DNA of 50,496 bases from Nostoc flagelliforme FACHB-838. GTDB lineage: Bacteria; Cyanobacteriota; Cyanobacteriia; Cyanobacteriales; Nostocaceae. The notes beneath the pieces were generated by a model. The model worked only from the letters and a program-made list of their open reading frames with translations, was not told the origin of the DNA and ran no database searches. Location of the stretch: NCBI RefSeq assembly GCF_014698065.1, contig NZ_JACJSI010000049.1, forward strand, positions 1 through 50,496. Reading direction: 5' to 3'. Below are positions 8,596-16,893 of the stretch, piece by piece. Every line of letters starts with the position of its first letter. Positions within the stretch are counted from its first letter, which is position 1. The translations under genes and the position numbers were made by a program.

Positions 8596-8650
8596 TAATT
8601 ACGAATTACGTTAGCGGAGCGGGGCGTTAGCCCATTACGAATTACGAATT
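8596..8650. repeat. Direct repeats of AATTACGA around a GC-rich palindrome
   Basis: ATTACGAATTACG occurs at both sides of a GCGGAGCGGGGCGTTAGCCC core within the 144-base spacer between the GH13 and LLM genes. It resembles the dispersed intergenic repeats of Nostocales. No gene is visible here. Confidence 0.45.
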
Positions 8651-8662
8651 GGTATTATCTTT

Positions 8663-9625
8663 ATGGCAAAGATTGGATATCACGCTTCTCATGAGCAATT
8701 TAAACCGAGCGAACTGCTAAAATACGCGCAAATGGCAGAACAGGCAGGTTTTACTCATGCTCTCTCTTCTGACCATTTTCACCCTTGGAGTGAAAACCAA
8801 GGGCAAAGTGGTTTCGCTTGGTCTTGGTTAGGTGCAGCAATGCAAGCAACTCCAAAACTTTCCTATCGGGTTGTCTGCGCTCCCGGACAACGGTATCATC
8901 CGGCGATAATTGCCCAAGCTGCGGCAACTTTAGCAGAAATGTTTCCCCAACGCTTTTGGCTGACTGTCGGTAGCGGTCAAGCACTTAACGAATATATTAC
9001 TGGAGAACACTGGCCCGTAAAAAGCGATCGCAATGCTCGTCTCAAAGAATGTGTCGATGTTATCCGCGCACTTTGGGCAGGCGAAACTGTTACTCATCAC
9101 GGTCTAATCTGTGTTGAAGAAGCAAAGCTTTATACACGTCCCCAAATACTACCTTTAATTATTGGCGCTGCTGTTACCGTTGAAACCGCAGAATGGTTGG
9201 GCAGTTGGGCAGACGGATTGATTACAACTTCGCGCCCTTCAGAGAAGTTAAAAAAGGTTGTAGATGCTTTCCGTAGAGGCGGAGGGGAAGGCAAGCCAAT
9301 GATATTGAAAGTGCAGCTTTCCTATGAGCGTGACGAGCAAACAGCACTCCAAAAAGCTCATCAGCAATGGCGCAATAATATCTTTAAGAATATCGTGATG
9401 ACAGAACTGCGATCGCCAGGACAGTTTGATGCAGTTGGGGAGTTTGTTCAGCCGAAAGAGTTATATGAACACGTTCGTATTTCAGCAGATCCTCAACAAC
9501 ACATCGAGTGGTTAAAAAAAGATATTGAATTGGGGTTTGATGAACTAATTTTGCACAATGTTAACCGGGAACAGCAACAATTTATCGAAGTGTTTGGTGA
9601 GAAAGTTATTCCGGCTTTGGTATAG
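8663..9625 (+). CDS. LLM-class flavin-dependent oxidoreductase (TIGR03885-like)
   Basis: 320 residues, soluble. The start IGYHASHEQFKPSELLKYA with HALSSDHFHPWSENQGQSGF, and later WLTVGSGQALNE, follow the luciferase-like monooxygenase fold. The pattern fits the subgroup called probable non-F420 flavinoid oxidoreductase. FMN is the likely cofactor because most cyanobacteria lack F420 enzymes of this type. Length is normal. The start is ATG 8663, without a strong ribosome binding site. The next gene begins 8 bases after the stop, so the two are probably cotranscribed. The substrate is unknown; the link to the GH13 enzyme is positional only. Confidence 0.8.
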   Translation: MAKIGYHASHEQFKPSELLKYAQMAEQAGFTHALSSDHFHPWSENQGQSGFAWSWLGAAMQATPKLSYRVVCAPGQRYHPAIIAQAAATLAEMFPQRFWLTVGSGQALNEYITGEHWPVKSDRNARLKECVDVIRALWAGETVTHHGLICVEEAKLYTRPQILPLIIGAAVTVETAEWLGSWADGLITTSRPSEKLKKVVDAFRRGGGEGKPMILKVQLSYERDEQTALQKAHQQWRNNIFKNIVMTELRSPGQFDAVGEFVQPKELYEHVRISADPQQHIEWLKKDIELGFDELILHNVNREQQQFIEVFGEKVIPALV

Positions 9626-9633
9626 TAAAAAGC

Positions 9634-10359
9634 ATGATCACTGCAATATGTGCGATCGCCTTAGCCATTATACATTTGTTTTCAGGTAAACTACAATTTA
9701 TTAGAGCTAAACCGCGTAGTCGTTGGCTCTCATTTGGCAGTGGGGTATCTGTAGCTTATGTGTTCGTCCACATTTTGCCAGAACTGAGTAAAGCCCAAAT
9801 AACACTCCAAAGCAGTTTGAATATTGGACTTGCTTTTTTAGAGCATCACGTTTATTTGGTGGCACTTTTAGGTTTAGCAGTATTTTATGGCTTAGAACGA
9901 TTTGCAAACAAGTCGCGTCAACGCAATCAAAAAGCAGGGAAGGGAGATGTTACTGCTTTAGACGTTTTTTGGATACATATTGCTTCTTTTGCTGTTTATA
10001 ACGCCTTAATTGGCTACTTGTTAGTACACCGAGAAGAATCAAGTATCAAGAGTTTATTGTTCTATTCTTTTGCGATGGCACTGCATTTTGTAGTCAACGA
10101 TAATGGTTTGCGCGAAAACCACAAACAAATATATGATCGGATTGGGCGGTGGTTGTTAGTAGCTGCGATCATTGTTGGTTGGGTAATTGGCATTGGCACG
10201 GTAATTCATCAGGCGGCTGTTGCGGTTCTCTTCGCCTTTTTATCGGGAGGTATTGTACTCAATGTCCTTAAGGAAGAACTACCAGAAGATCGAGAAAGCC
10301 GCTTTTGGGCTTTTGCATTAGGTGCGTTCGGCTATGCAATTCTTTTATTAGCTCTTTAA
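9634..10359 (+). CDS. ZIP-like integral membrane protein
   Basis: 241 residues, six to eight hydrophobic helices. The segment GSGVSVAYVFVHILPELSKA resembles the helix of ZIP-family metal transporters containing a His-x-x-Pro-Glu-type site, and HFVVNDNGLRENH lies in a second polar stretch. Family membership is therefore plausible but weak, and the His-rich loop of typical ZIPs is missing. It starts 8 bases after the LLM gene on the same strand. Alternative: an uncharacterised seven-helix protein. Confidence 0.6.
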   Translation: MITAICAIALAIIHLFSGKLQFIRAKPRSRWLSFGSGVSVAYVFVHILPELSKAQITLQSSLNIGLAFLEHHVYLVALLGLAVFYGLERFANKSRQRNQKAGKGDVTALDVFWIHIASFAVYNALIGYLLVHREESSIKSLLFYSFAMALHFVVNDNGLRENHKQIYDRIGRWLLVAAIIVGWVIGIGTVIHQAAVAVLFAFLSGGIVLNVLKEELPEDRESRFWAFALGAFGYAILLLAL

Positions 10360-10488
10360 TTAACATAAATTGGCTCATTGCAAGTTGCTATCTTCATAAT
10401 TATTGCTAATTATCAACCCTTGCTTTCCAAATTAATAATATTTAGTGTTTATTTCATCACTCTATAGGTTTATCTAGCTTCAAAATCC

Positions 10489-10767
10489 TTATTTGAACGC
10501 TTCTTGGAGTTGTTCAGATGTCAAAGATTTTATTAAGCTTAACGGTAGTGGTTGCTGACTAATTGTATTAACGTAATCTCGACTCAAGTAAGGAAGGTAA
10601 CTTGACTGTTGGACAACATACGTTTCAAAAAATGGAACACTCAAAGCTTTAACATAACGACGTGCCAAGGCAGGACTTGAGCCGATTACCTGTGTAGGAA
10701 CAGGTACGGCGGCATTTGGTGATTCTGCAATAGTAGAAAAGTGTGTGCCGCCATTGATAGTCGGTAG
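10489..10767 (-). pseudogene. C-terminal remnant of an alpha/beta hydrolase gene
   Basis: On the minus strand, one frame away from the end of phoD, the DNA reads INGGTHFSTIAESPNAAVPV, then PTQVIGSSPALARRYVKAL, SVPFFETYVVQQSSYLPYL and LSLIKSLTSEQLQEAFK to a TAA at 10489-10491. INGGTHFST carries the His of an alpha/beta hydrolase triad, and the tail resembles cyanobacterial hydrolases with a DUF1400 domain. About 90 codons remain. The upstream part is replaced by phoD; the frame opens at 10767, inside the phoD coding sequence. This is a deletion fusion of two unrelated genes. Confidence 0.7.
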
Positions 10768-12242
10768 TCACTACGCCAGCGCTGATGATTGAGGTCACAA
10801 ACAACGTAACCGCGTTGTCTACCATTAAAATATTTTACCCACGGACTCTCTGGCAAAGCCTTCTCAATTCGGTCACTAGCGCCAAAGCCTGAGGTAATCG
10901 ATGTGCCGACAAACTCAGTACCGACTGTAGCAGAGTTAGGGTTATTGTAATCAGCTTTCAGGTCGCTTACCCAACTGGAGTGTGTGTCACCAGTAATCAC
11001 AACTGGGTTAGCTGGCTGACGTTGAGCAAGGAAGTTGAGAATACGGCTGCGAGCAGCTACATAGCCGTCCCAAGCATCAATATTAAAGGCAGTCTCAGGG
11101 CCTGCTGTCCAGTCGTGCTGGGTAAAGACAACCTGTTGAGCAAGAACATTCCAGCGTGCCCCAGAACGCTCTAGATTGCGGAACAACCACTGCTCTTGTT
11201 CAGTACCAGTCATAGTGGCATTTGGATCAAGAGCTTCTGGACAGCGTGGTTCAATAGTGTCATTACAAGGTTGGTCGCTACGATATTGACGAGTATCGAG
11301 AACATTAAATTCAACTAAGTTACCAAAGTTTAAGCGTCGATACAGCTGCATATCAATGCCTCTAGGTTTTGAAAAATCCCGCAGTGGCATATGTTCGTAG
11401 TATGCTTGAAAAGCAGCAGCACGACGAGTTAGAAAAGCTTGGCGTGATTGTTGTTCTGGATCTTGAGGGATTTCATCCGCCCAATTATTGTCAACTTCGT
11501 GGTCGTCCCAAGTGACTATCCAAGGAAATGCAGCATGAGTTGCTTGTAGGTGTGGATCAGTTTTGTATTGGGCATGGCGGTTGCGATACTCCTCCAGTGT
11601 CACTGGCTCTCCATTACCTTCATGAGGTCGGAGTGTATTTGCTCTTGGCGCTCCCTCGTAAATATAATCACCGAGGTGAACCACCAAATCTAAATCTTCT
11701 TGAGCCATATTTTTGTAGGCGGCGAAGTATCCTTGCTCCCAGTTTTGACAGGAAGCGAAGGCAAAGCGGAAGCGCTCAACGCGATCGCGCGGGTTAGGAG
11801 CAGTACGAGTTCGTCCAATAGGACTGACTTCATTACCTACTCTGAAGCGATACCAGTACCAACGGGCGGGTTTTAGTCCCTGCACTTCTACATGCACAGA
11901 GTGTCCAAATTCTGGAGTAGCCATCTGTGTGCCACTGTAGACAACTTGCCGCATCTTTTCGTCGGTAGCAATCTGCCATTGTACTGGAACATTATATGGT
12001 GGCATTCCACCGCCATTGAATGGATCGGGGGCTAAACGCGTCCACAGCACTACATTATCTGGAAGTGGTTCACCGGAAGCCACACCCAGACTAAAGGGAT
12101 AATTAGAAAATCGGGGTTGGGCGATAACTTTGTTAGACCATTGATTGGCGATCGCAAAACCAGTTAAGGCTCCAGTCCCAATCAAAACTTGTCGCCGTTT
12201 CAGCCGACTTGATAGCAAGCGCTCAATATTGAAGTTTTGCAT
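10686..12242 (-). CDS. phoD: PhoD-family alkaline phosphatase, chimeric C-terminus
   Basis: 518 residues. The N-terminus has KRRQVLIGTGALTGFAI, a twin-arginine (Tat) signal, so the enzyme is exported folded. The PhoD core shows metal-site motifs in order: VVHLGDYIYEG, VTWDDHEVDNNWAD and VITGDTHSSWVSD. PhoD enzymes are phosphodiesterases/monoesterases with Ca and Fe cofactors that release phosphate from organic phosphorus. Up to RWRSDYRL the sequence is normal. After that the frame enters DNA from an alpha/beta hydrolase gene and ends MPPYLFLHR, so the usual last 25 or so residues (an IxEPNATVST-type strand) are lost. The core is complete and activity may survive. A candidate Pho box lies about 50 bases upstream, and the PEP-CTERM gene precedes it on the same strand. 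Confidence 0.88.
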   Translation of the reverse strand: MQNFNIERLLSSRLKRRQVLIGTGALTGFAIANQWSNKVIAQPRFSNYPFSLGVASGEPLPDNVVLWTRLAPDPFNGGGMPPYNVPVQWQIATDEKMRQVVYSGTQMATPEFGHSVHVEVQGLKPARWYWYRFRVGNEVSPIGRTRTAPNPRDRVERFRFAFASCQNWEQGYFAAYKNMAQEDLDLVVHLGDYIYEGAPRANTLRPHEGNGEPVTLEEYRNRHAQYKTDPHLQATHAAFPWIVTWDDHEVDNNWADEIPQDPEQQSRQAFLTRRAAAFQAYYEHMPLRDFSKPRGIDMQLYRRLNFGNLVEFNVLDTRQYRSDQPCNDTIEPRCPEALDPNATMTGTEQEQWLFRNLERSGARWNVLAQQVVFTQHDWTAGPETAFNIDAWDGYVAARSRILNFLAQRQPANPVVITGDTHSSWVSDLKADYNNPNSATVGTEFVGTSITSGFGASDRIEKALPESPWVKYFNGRQRGYVVCDLNHQRWRSDYRLSMAAHTFLLLQNHQMPPYLFLHR

Positions 12243-12291
12243 ATATTTTCCTTATTACCGCGTTTGAATCATAGCGAAGTGTAACAGCGTA

Positions 12292-12321
12292 ACTTTAATG
12301 CTTATTTGCAATTAGGTTAAG
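12292..12321 (-). promoter_or_regulatory. Candidate Pho box upstream of phoD
   Basis: On the minus strand CTTAACCT (12321-12314), TGCAAATA and ATTAAAGT (12299-12292) stand at 11-base steps. The first unit matches the cyanobacterial PhoB consensus PyTTAAPyPy(T/A), the third matches its TTAA core and the middle one is weak. It ends 50 bases before the phoD start. The degraded second copy at 16.5 kb keeps the layout (CTTAACTT and ATTAAAGT). The prediction rests on pattern only. Confidence 0.4.
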
Positions 12322-12361
12322 GGTTGATTATTCAAACGCAAACCTAATTGTTTTACCTAAA

Positions 12362-13156
12362 CTAATAGCGCGATTTTTGGATATGCTTGAACGCAGAAAA
12401 TGCTCCTACAATTCCCAAAATTAGCAGACTAATTGTTGAGCTTGTTTCGGGAATAGCTTGCACACGATCAACAAGCAACCCTGAAATTATTGTTGGTTCG
12501 CCTACATCTACAACCCCAACCCCTAAAGTATATTCACCATCAGTTGGTAGAGTTAAGGAAAAAGTTTTAGATCCAGTTTCTTCAAAAAAGTTGGAATTAG
12601 AACTTGTAGCCAAAAAATCTGTAGTGCTATCTGCTAATTTGAAAAATAAGTTTTGAGAATTATTACTCAAAGTTGCGAAAGCGAAATCATTAAAAGCAGG
12701 ATTGCTATTATCGCCAACTGATTCATTGGTGAGGAAGTTCCAAGCAAAAGATAAAGTTTCTCCTGCTTGTGCTCTGAATGTTTGTTTGATAGCAGAACCC
12801 TCAATCGCATCTGCTAGTAAGCCTTCTCCAAAGAAAGATGATACATCTAAAAAGTTCTCTAATGAGTTCTCAGCAATGCCTGTGATATAGGCAGCAGGAG
12901 CGGCACTTCCTCCTATAACTTCTCCACCATTTTCGTCAACACCAACCACTTCATTATAAGCAGTTGATAGAAAAGCTTGAGAATTTCCTTCTACTGTTTT
13001 GCTCCCAAAAGCTGAAGTCTCTATTCTGTAATCGCCTAACGTATGCCAATTGTCAAAGCTATTTTCAAAGCCACCGTTGATGATTGCAGCTACAGCAGCA
13101 TTAGGTAGAACCAAACTTACAAAGATACTAACAGTAGCAGAAATAACTATATTCAT
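12362..13156 (-). CDS. PEP-CTERM-type exported protein
   Basis: 264 residues. A signal peptide (ISATVSIFVSLVLPNAAVAA) is followed by IINGGFENSFDNWHTLGDYR, a beta-sandwich start common in PEP-CTERM exported proteins. The C-terminus has the tripartite sorting signal: a PET variant of the PEP motif, a hydrophobic helix (TISLLILGIVGAFSAF) and basic QKSRY. Such tails are processed by an exosortase, and none is encoded here. ACTCCTTAAT-type purine-rich complement upstream of ATG 13156 gives an acceptable ribosome site. It lies 120 bases upstream of phoD on the same strand and is divergent from phoX. A three-unit Pho-box-like array sits about 120 bases upstream, so phosphate control is likely. A partial, degraded copy of its 3' half lies at 16.5-16.7 kb. 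Confidence 0.8.
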   Translation of the reverse strand: MNIVISATVSIFVSLVLPNAAVAAIINGGFENSFDNWHTLGDYRIETSAFGSKTVEGNSQAFLSTAYNEVVGVDENGGEVIGGSAAPAAYITGIAENSLENFLDVSSFFGEGLLADAIEGSAIKQTFRAQAGETLSFAWNFLTNESVGDNSNPAFNDFAFATLSNNSQNLFFKLADSTTDFLATSSNSNFFEETGSKTFSLTLPTDGEYTLGVGVVDVGEPTIISGLLVDRVQAIPETSSTISLLILGIVGAFSAFKHIQKSRY

Positions 13157-13275
13157 TATTTACTCCTTAATTTTCAGCTTCAACTTTAAATACTGTATTT
13201 GTCGTGAGTATTTACATAAAAATTTACTGCAAAAACTATCTATATGTTTTTCTATAACTCAAATTAAAAAGCAGA

Positions 13276-13305
13276 AGTTTAAAAAAACTTTAAGCAGACA
13301 TTAAA
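13276..13305 (-). promoter_or_regulatory. Three TTAA-core direct repeats at 11-base spacing (Pho box candidate)
   Basis: On the minus strand the units TTTAATGT (13305-13298), CTTAAAGT (13294-13287) and TTTAAACT (13283-13276) are each separated by exactly 3 bases. Three 8-base units with a PyTTAA core and 3-base spacers is the layout of the cyanobacterial PhoB box. Position 6 departs from the pyrimidine consensus in two units. It lies between the divergent PEP-CTERM gene and phoX; orientation points to the former. The rest of the 490-base intergenic region (13157-13647) is AT-rich and shows no gene. Confidence 0.5.
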
Positions 13306-13647
13306 AATAGAAGATTATTCAACAAACATCCTTGAGGTAGAAATATAGTTATCTCTTAAGATTGATGTGATCAGTAAAGGTATACCTACATAGTTATGAA
13401 TGTAAATTAATATTCTTTATGCCAAATAGTTGCAAAATTAAAAATAATTAGTAAGTCTCCAAAAAAATATTAATTATTGCTATATCTGCATTTTTTTTGA
13501 ATATCAATTTGCTGATAATTCGAGTTAATAGATGCAGCCAATAGTCAAAATATCTGATAACGATGGATAAAATTAATCATTTCTAGAGAAGAAATGGCAA
13601 AAATTTTAGGCTAATCATTTCCGCTATTCTTAACAAGAGGTAATCTA

Positions 13648-16080
13648 ATGACTAAATTTACACGTAGAGAGTTACTGGCTTTCTTTGGTGCAAGCGCTGG
13701 TGCAACTGTCCTAGCTCCTGCTTTTGGGGAAAAACTTTTGGGCGGTAATGCTGCTAATGCAGTTCAACCCTTAAAATTTACTCCAATTCGGTTGCCCCAT
13801 CCTTTACCGATTTACACACAACAAACAAGCTACTTAGCAACAGGAATTGGGCAAGGAAATGTATTACAACCCTCTGCTAATGCTCAGTTAAGTAGCTATA
13901 GCACAGTAGATGATGTTGTGGTTCCACCGGAATACGAACGGTATGTAATTGTGAGTTGGGGCGATCGCGTTTTTCCAAATCAAGAAGATTACTTTGGCTA
14001 CAATAGCGACTACACGAGCTTTATTCCTATTGATGGTAGAAGCCCCAACGACGGCTACCTTTGGAACAATCACGAATACATCTCCTACCCATTTTCTACA
14101 ACTGTACCTGGCTTCTTAACTGATAGCGGTTTAGGAGGATTCCCCACATCTTACCCCCTTATTATTGGTCGAAATTTACCAGAAGACAGAACTAATATCG
14201 AAGTCTTAGGTGAATTCATGTATAACATCGGCGGCTCTGTCGTGCGGATTGCCCGCCCAAACCGCAGTGGCCGCTTTGCTGTGGTGCGTGACCCGAATAA
14301 CCGCCGCATCCACGGACTTTCTGGTTTAGGAATTAATCGCGATCGCACTGATAATTATAAAAACATCACATCTTGGGGTGGCAGAAGTTACCAGCGAGGA
14401 GACAACAATTATCTGATTGGTACTGGGCCAAGTGCGACAGAAGTTTTCCCCCTCAGTTCTGACGGACTAGGTAACAAAATCATCGGCACGGGATTTAACT
14501 GTTCTGGCGGTACAACTCCTTGGGGAACTGTCTTGTCAGCTGAAGAAAACTTTCAAGCCAGTCCAAGCTCTTTTGTCGGAGTTCAGGAACTTGTCATGCC
14601 CGATGGCACACAAACAAGCTACATCGAAGGCACAACAGGCGCTAGATTTGGCTTAGTTGGCGAAAAATACGGCTGGATGGTAGAAATCGATCCATCGAAT
14701 CAAAGTTTCCGCCCACGCAAACATACTGCTTTAGGTCGCTTCCGTCATGAAAATATCGCTGTGCGTGCGAAAACTGGACAACCATTAGTGGGTTATATGG
14801 GAGACGATCGGCGCGGCGGGCACACTTGGAAGTTTGTCAGTTCTGGTACAGTTACAAACCCCACTGATAAAAACAATAGTCGCTTATTTGAAAGCGGCAC
14901 TTTATATGTCGCCCGTTACAATCCCAACGGTACAGGACAATGGATTCCTCTCAAACTAAACACGCCGACAAATCCGATTCCACCATCAACTCTTGCTTCT
15001 GTAGAAATTGCCGCATTAGGACAGGCTTCTAATAATGGTAATACTCGGCTACCAAAGCGCAGTGGTCTTTTAGGACAAACTGAAAATGGTGGATCAATTA
15101 TTGTCACGATAGAAACAGTTACTGGTTCAGGCGGAACTATTAGCTCTTATGGTGAGACTGAAGCTTTACCTGCTTACAGGGGTAAGAAGTTGTCAGATTT
15201 CTACACGAGCCAGGGTGCAGTGCTGGTCGATGCTTTTTTAGCTGCTAATCTCATCGGCGGAACTCCAACGGCTCGTCCTGAAGATTTGGAAATCAACCCC
15301 AGAAATCCGAATGAAGTCTTTATCGCTTACACAGATGGTGCGCCATCAGGAGATGGATATCCTGATTCACGGATATTTGTCGTTTCCAAGTACAGTTCTA
15401 ACGTCAACGCTGCACAACCTTCTGGTGAACTTTTTAAAATTATCGAAGATAGTGCTGATGGCACAGGTACAACCTTCCGTTGGCAGCGATTTGCTAAAGG
15501 TGGTGAAGCGGGAGCAGAACCGGGAGATGGCTTTGCTAATGTAGATAACTTAGCATTTGATAGCCAAGGTAACATTTGGGGTGTCACTGATATGTCTACT
15601 GAAGCGCACAATGGTTTCAGCACAGGCGCTAACCCAGAAGTATTAAGGGTAGACCATCGGGTAGTGGGTTCTAACTCACCCAGTGTGGATGATTCTAATT
15701 TTAATGTCAGAACTTCTAACCTGATTGGGGTTTTTGGCAATAACTTTCTTTTCTTCATTCCCACCAGTGGCCCTGATGCTGGGGAAGTTGTACCTTTTGC
15801 TTATGGGCCACCGCGCTGTGAGTTGACCGGGCCTACTTTCGTTGGCGATACACTGATTATTTCGGTGCAGCATCCTGGTGAAGAAGTTCCATTTACCCCT
15901 CAGCAAACTCTTAGCCGAGATATTGAGATTTTGAACTTGGATGGCACTTTGTTTACTCAAAAACGCAGTGTGCCTCGTGGTAGTAATTGGCCTAGTAACA
16001 TTGAGGGGAATTCTGAGGGGCCACCGCGTCCAAGTGTGATTGGGATTCGACGCAAACAATCAAGCGGTCGCTTTGTTTAA
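13648..16080 (+). CDS. phoX: PhoX-family (DUF839) alkaline phosphatase
   Basis: 810 residues. The N-terminus MTKFTRRELLAFFGASAGAT is a Tat signal, so the protein is exported folded with cofactors bound. PhoX/DUF839 features seen: NDGYLWNNHEYISY, TPWGTVLSAEENFQ, GRFRHENIAVRAK and YMGDDRRGGHTWKF, then a long propeller-like C-terminal half with WGVTDMSTEAHNG and SVQHPGEE. PhoX enzymes use Ca and Fe to hydrolyse phosphomonoesters. The length is in the upper part of the family's range. AGAGG ten bases before ATG 13648 supports the start. It is divergent from the PEP-CTERM/phoD pair and shares their intergenic region, so all three probably belong to one phosphate-starvation response. Confidence 0.9.
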   Translation: MTKFTRRELLAFFGASAGATVLAPAFGEKLLGGNAANAVQPLKFTPIRLPHPLPIYTQQTSYLATGIGQGNVLQPSANAQLSSYSTVDDVVVPPEYERYVIVSWGDRVFPNQEDYFGYNSDYTSFIPIDGRSPNDGYLWNNHEYISYPFSTTVPGFLTDSGLGGFPTSYPLIIGRNLPEDRTNIEVLGEFMYNIGGSVVRIARPNRSGRFAVVRDPNNRRIHGLSGLGINRDRTDNYKNITSWGGRSYQRGDNNYLIGTGPSATEVFPLSSDGLGNKIIGTGFNCSGGTTPWGTVLSAEENFQASPSSFVGVQELVMPDGTQTSYIEGTTGARFGLVGEKYGWMVEIDPSNQSFRPRKHTALGRFRHENIAVRAKTGQPLVGYMGDDRRGGHTWKFVSSGTVTNPTDKNNSRLFESGTLYVARYNPNGTGQWIPLKLNTPTNPIPPSTLASVEIAALGQASNNGNTRLPKRSGLLGQTENGGSIIVTIETVTGSGGTISSYGETEALPAYRGKKLSDFYTSQGAVLVDAFLAANLIGGTPTARPEDLEINPRNPNEVFIAYTDGAPSGDGYPDSRIFVVSKYSSNVNAAQPSGELFKIIEDSADGTGTTFRWQRFAKGGEAGAEPGDGFANVDNLAFDSQGNIWGVTDMSTEAHNGFSTGANPEVLRVDHRVVGSNSPSVDDSNFNVRTSNLIGVFGNNFLFFIPTSGPDAGEVVPFAYGPPRCELTGPTFVGDTLIISVQHPGEEVPFTPQQTLSRDIEILNLDGTLFTQKRSVPRGSNWPSNIEGNSEGPPRPSVIGIRRKQSSGRFV

Positions 16081-16410
16081 CACTATCCAATTTTTAGATC
16101 GAATACGAAAATCAGATTCTTTCCCCTGTTACCGCGCTGGCTCCCCTTAAAAAGGGGGTCGCCGCAGGCGGGGGGAGCTTACATTCGAACCTATTGCGCC
16201 TATGGGATGCGGACTTTGTTTGTATAGCTGCGAATGACATTAGCTTGGATATAAAATCATTCAAATACTACTGTTCTATTTCCATATACCAATACACGAT
16301 TTTGCAAGTACGTAGTCGTAGCCTACACTTCTTTCTCTACAAGAGGCTGCGCCCTAAGCGTAGCTATGCCGCAGGCTTTACGGCAGATCAGTGACCACCC
16401 ATCAAAGGGT

Positions 16411-16738
16411 GGCATGTGGAGCCAGCCATTAAGTGGATCGGGGGCTAACGCGTCCACAGCACTACATTATCTGGAAGTGTAACAGCGCAACTTTAATGCT
16501 TATTTGCAATCAAGTTAAGGGTTGATTATTCAAACGCAAACCTAATTGTTTTACCTAAACTAATAGCGCGATTTTTAGATATGCTTGAACGTAGAAAATG
16601 CTCCTACAATTCCCAAAATTAGCAGACTGACTGTTGAACTTGTTTTGGGAATAGCTTGCATCCGATCAACAAGTAACCCTGAAACTATTGTTGGTTCACC
16701 TACATCTACAACCCTAACGCCTAAAGTATGTTCACCAT
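16411..16738 (-). pseudogene. Degraded duplicate of the phoD 5' / PEP-CTERM 3' segment
   Basis: This stretch repeats 12001-12067 (inside phoD) and then 12276-12540 (phoD upstream region plus the C-terminal part of the PEP-CTERM gene), in the same orientation. By eye roughly nine in ten bases agree. The intervening 214 bases with the phoD start are missing. The join at 16474-16479 is GAAGTG, which occurs at both ends of the missing stretch in the intact copy (12062-12067 and 12276-12281). Homology stops abruptly at 16738. The copy has no start, no complete frame and several base changes. It implies that a phoD/PEP-CTERM/phoX block was once duplicated in tandem. Confidence 0.85.
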
Positions 16739-16807
16739 GCCTTCCCCATCACTTTTTTCCTAGAAATGCACCTCTTTTCTTAAGTTGTCACCAATAGCCG
16801 GAGACTC

Positions 16808-16854
16808 TTAACGAGACAATGTAAAAGCTTATCTGAGACTGGCTTTCTCGTTAA
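16808..16854. repeat. 9-bp inverted repeat inside a gene-poor spacer
   Basis: TTAACGAGA (16808-16816) and TCTCGTTAA (16846-16854) are perfect inverted repeats with a 29-base loop, flanked by TTAAGTTGTCACC and TTAAGTTGACACC. This could be ends of a lost insertion sequence or an RNA hairpin. The remaining parts of the 16.08-17.22 kb spacer (16081-16410 and 16956-17221) contain short GC-rich repeats and no credible gene. Confidence 0.4.
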
Positions 16855-16893
16855 GTTGACACCACACCAATGAAGGCCTTGTGGCCCTATGTA

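Noticed and set aside
16194..16394. 66-codon open frame after phoX
   Set aside because: It crosses repeat-like GC-rich motifs, and its translation shows no domain pattern.
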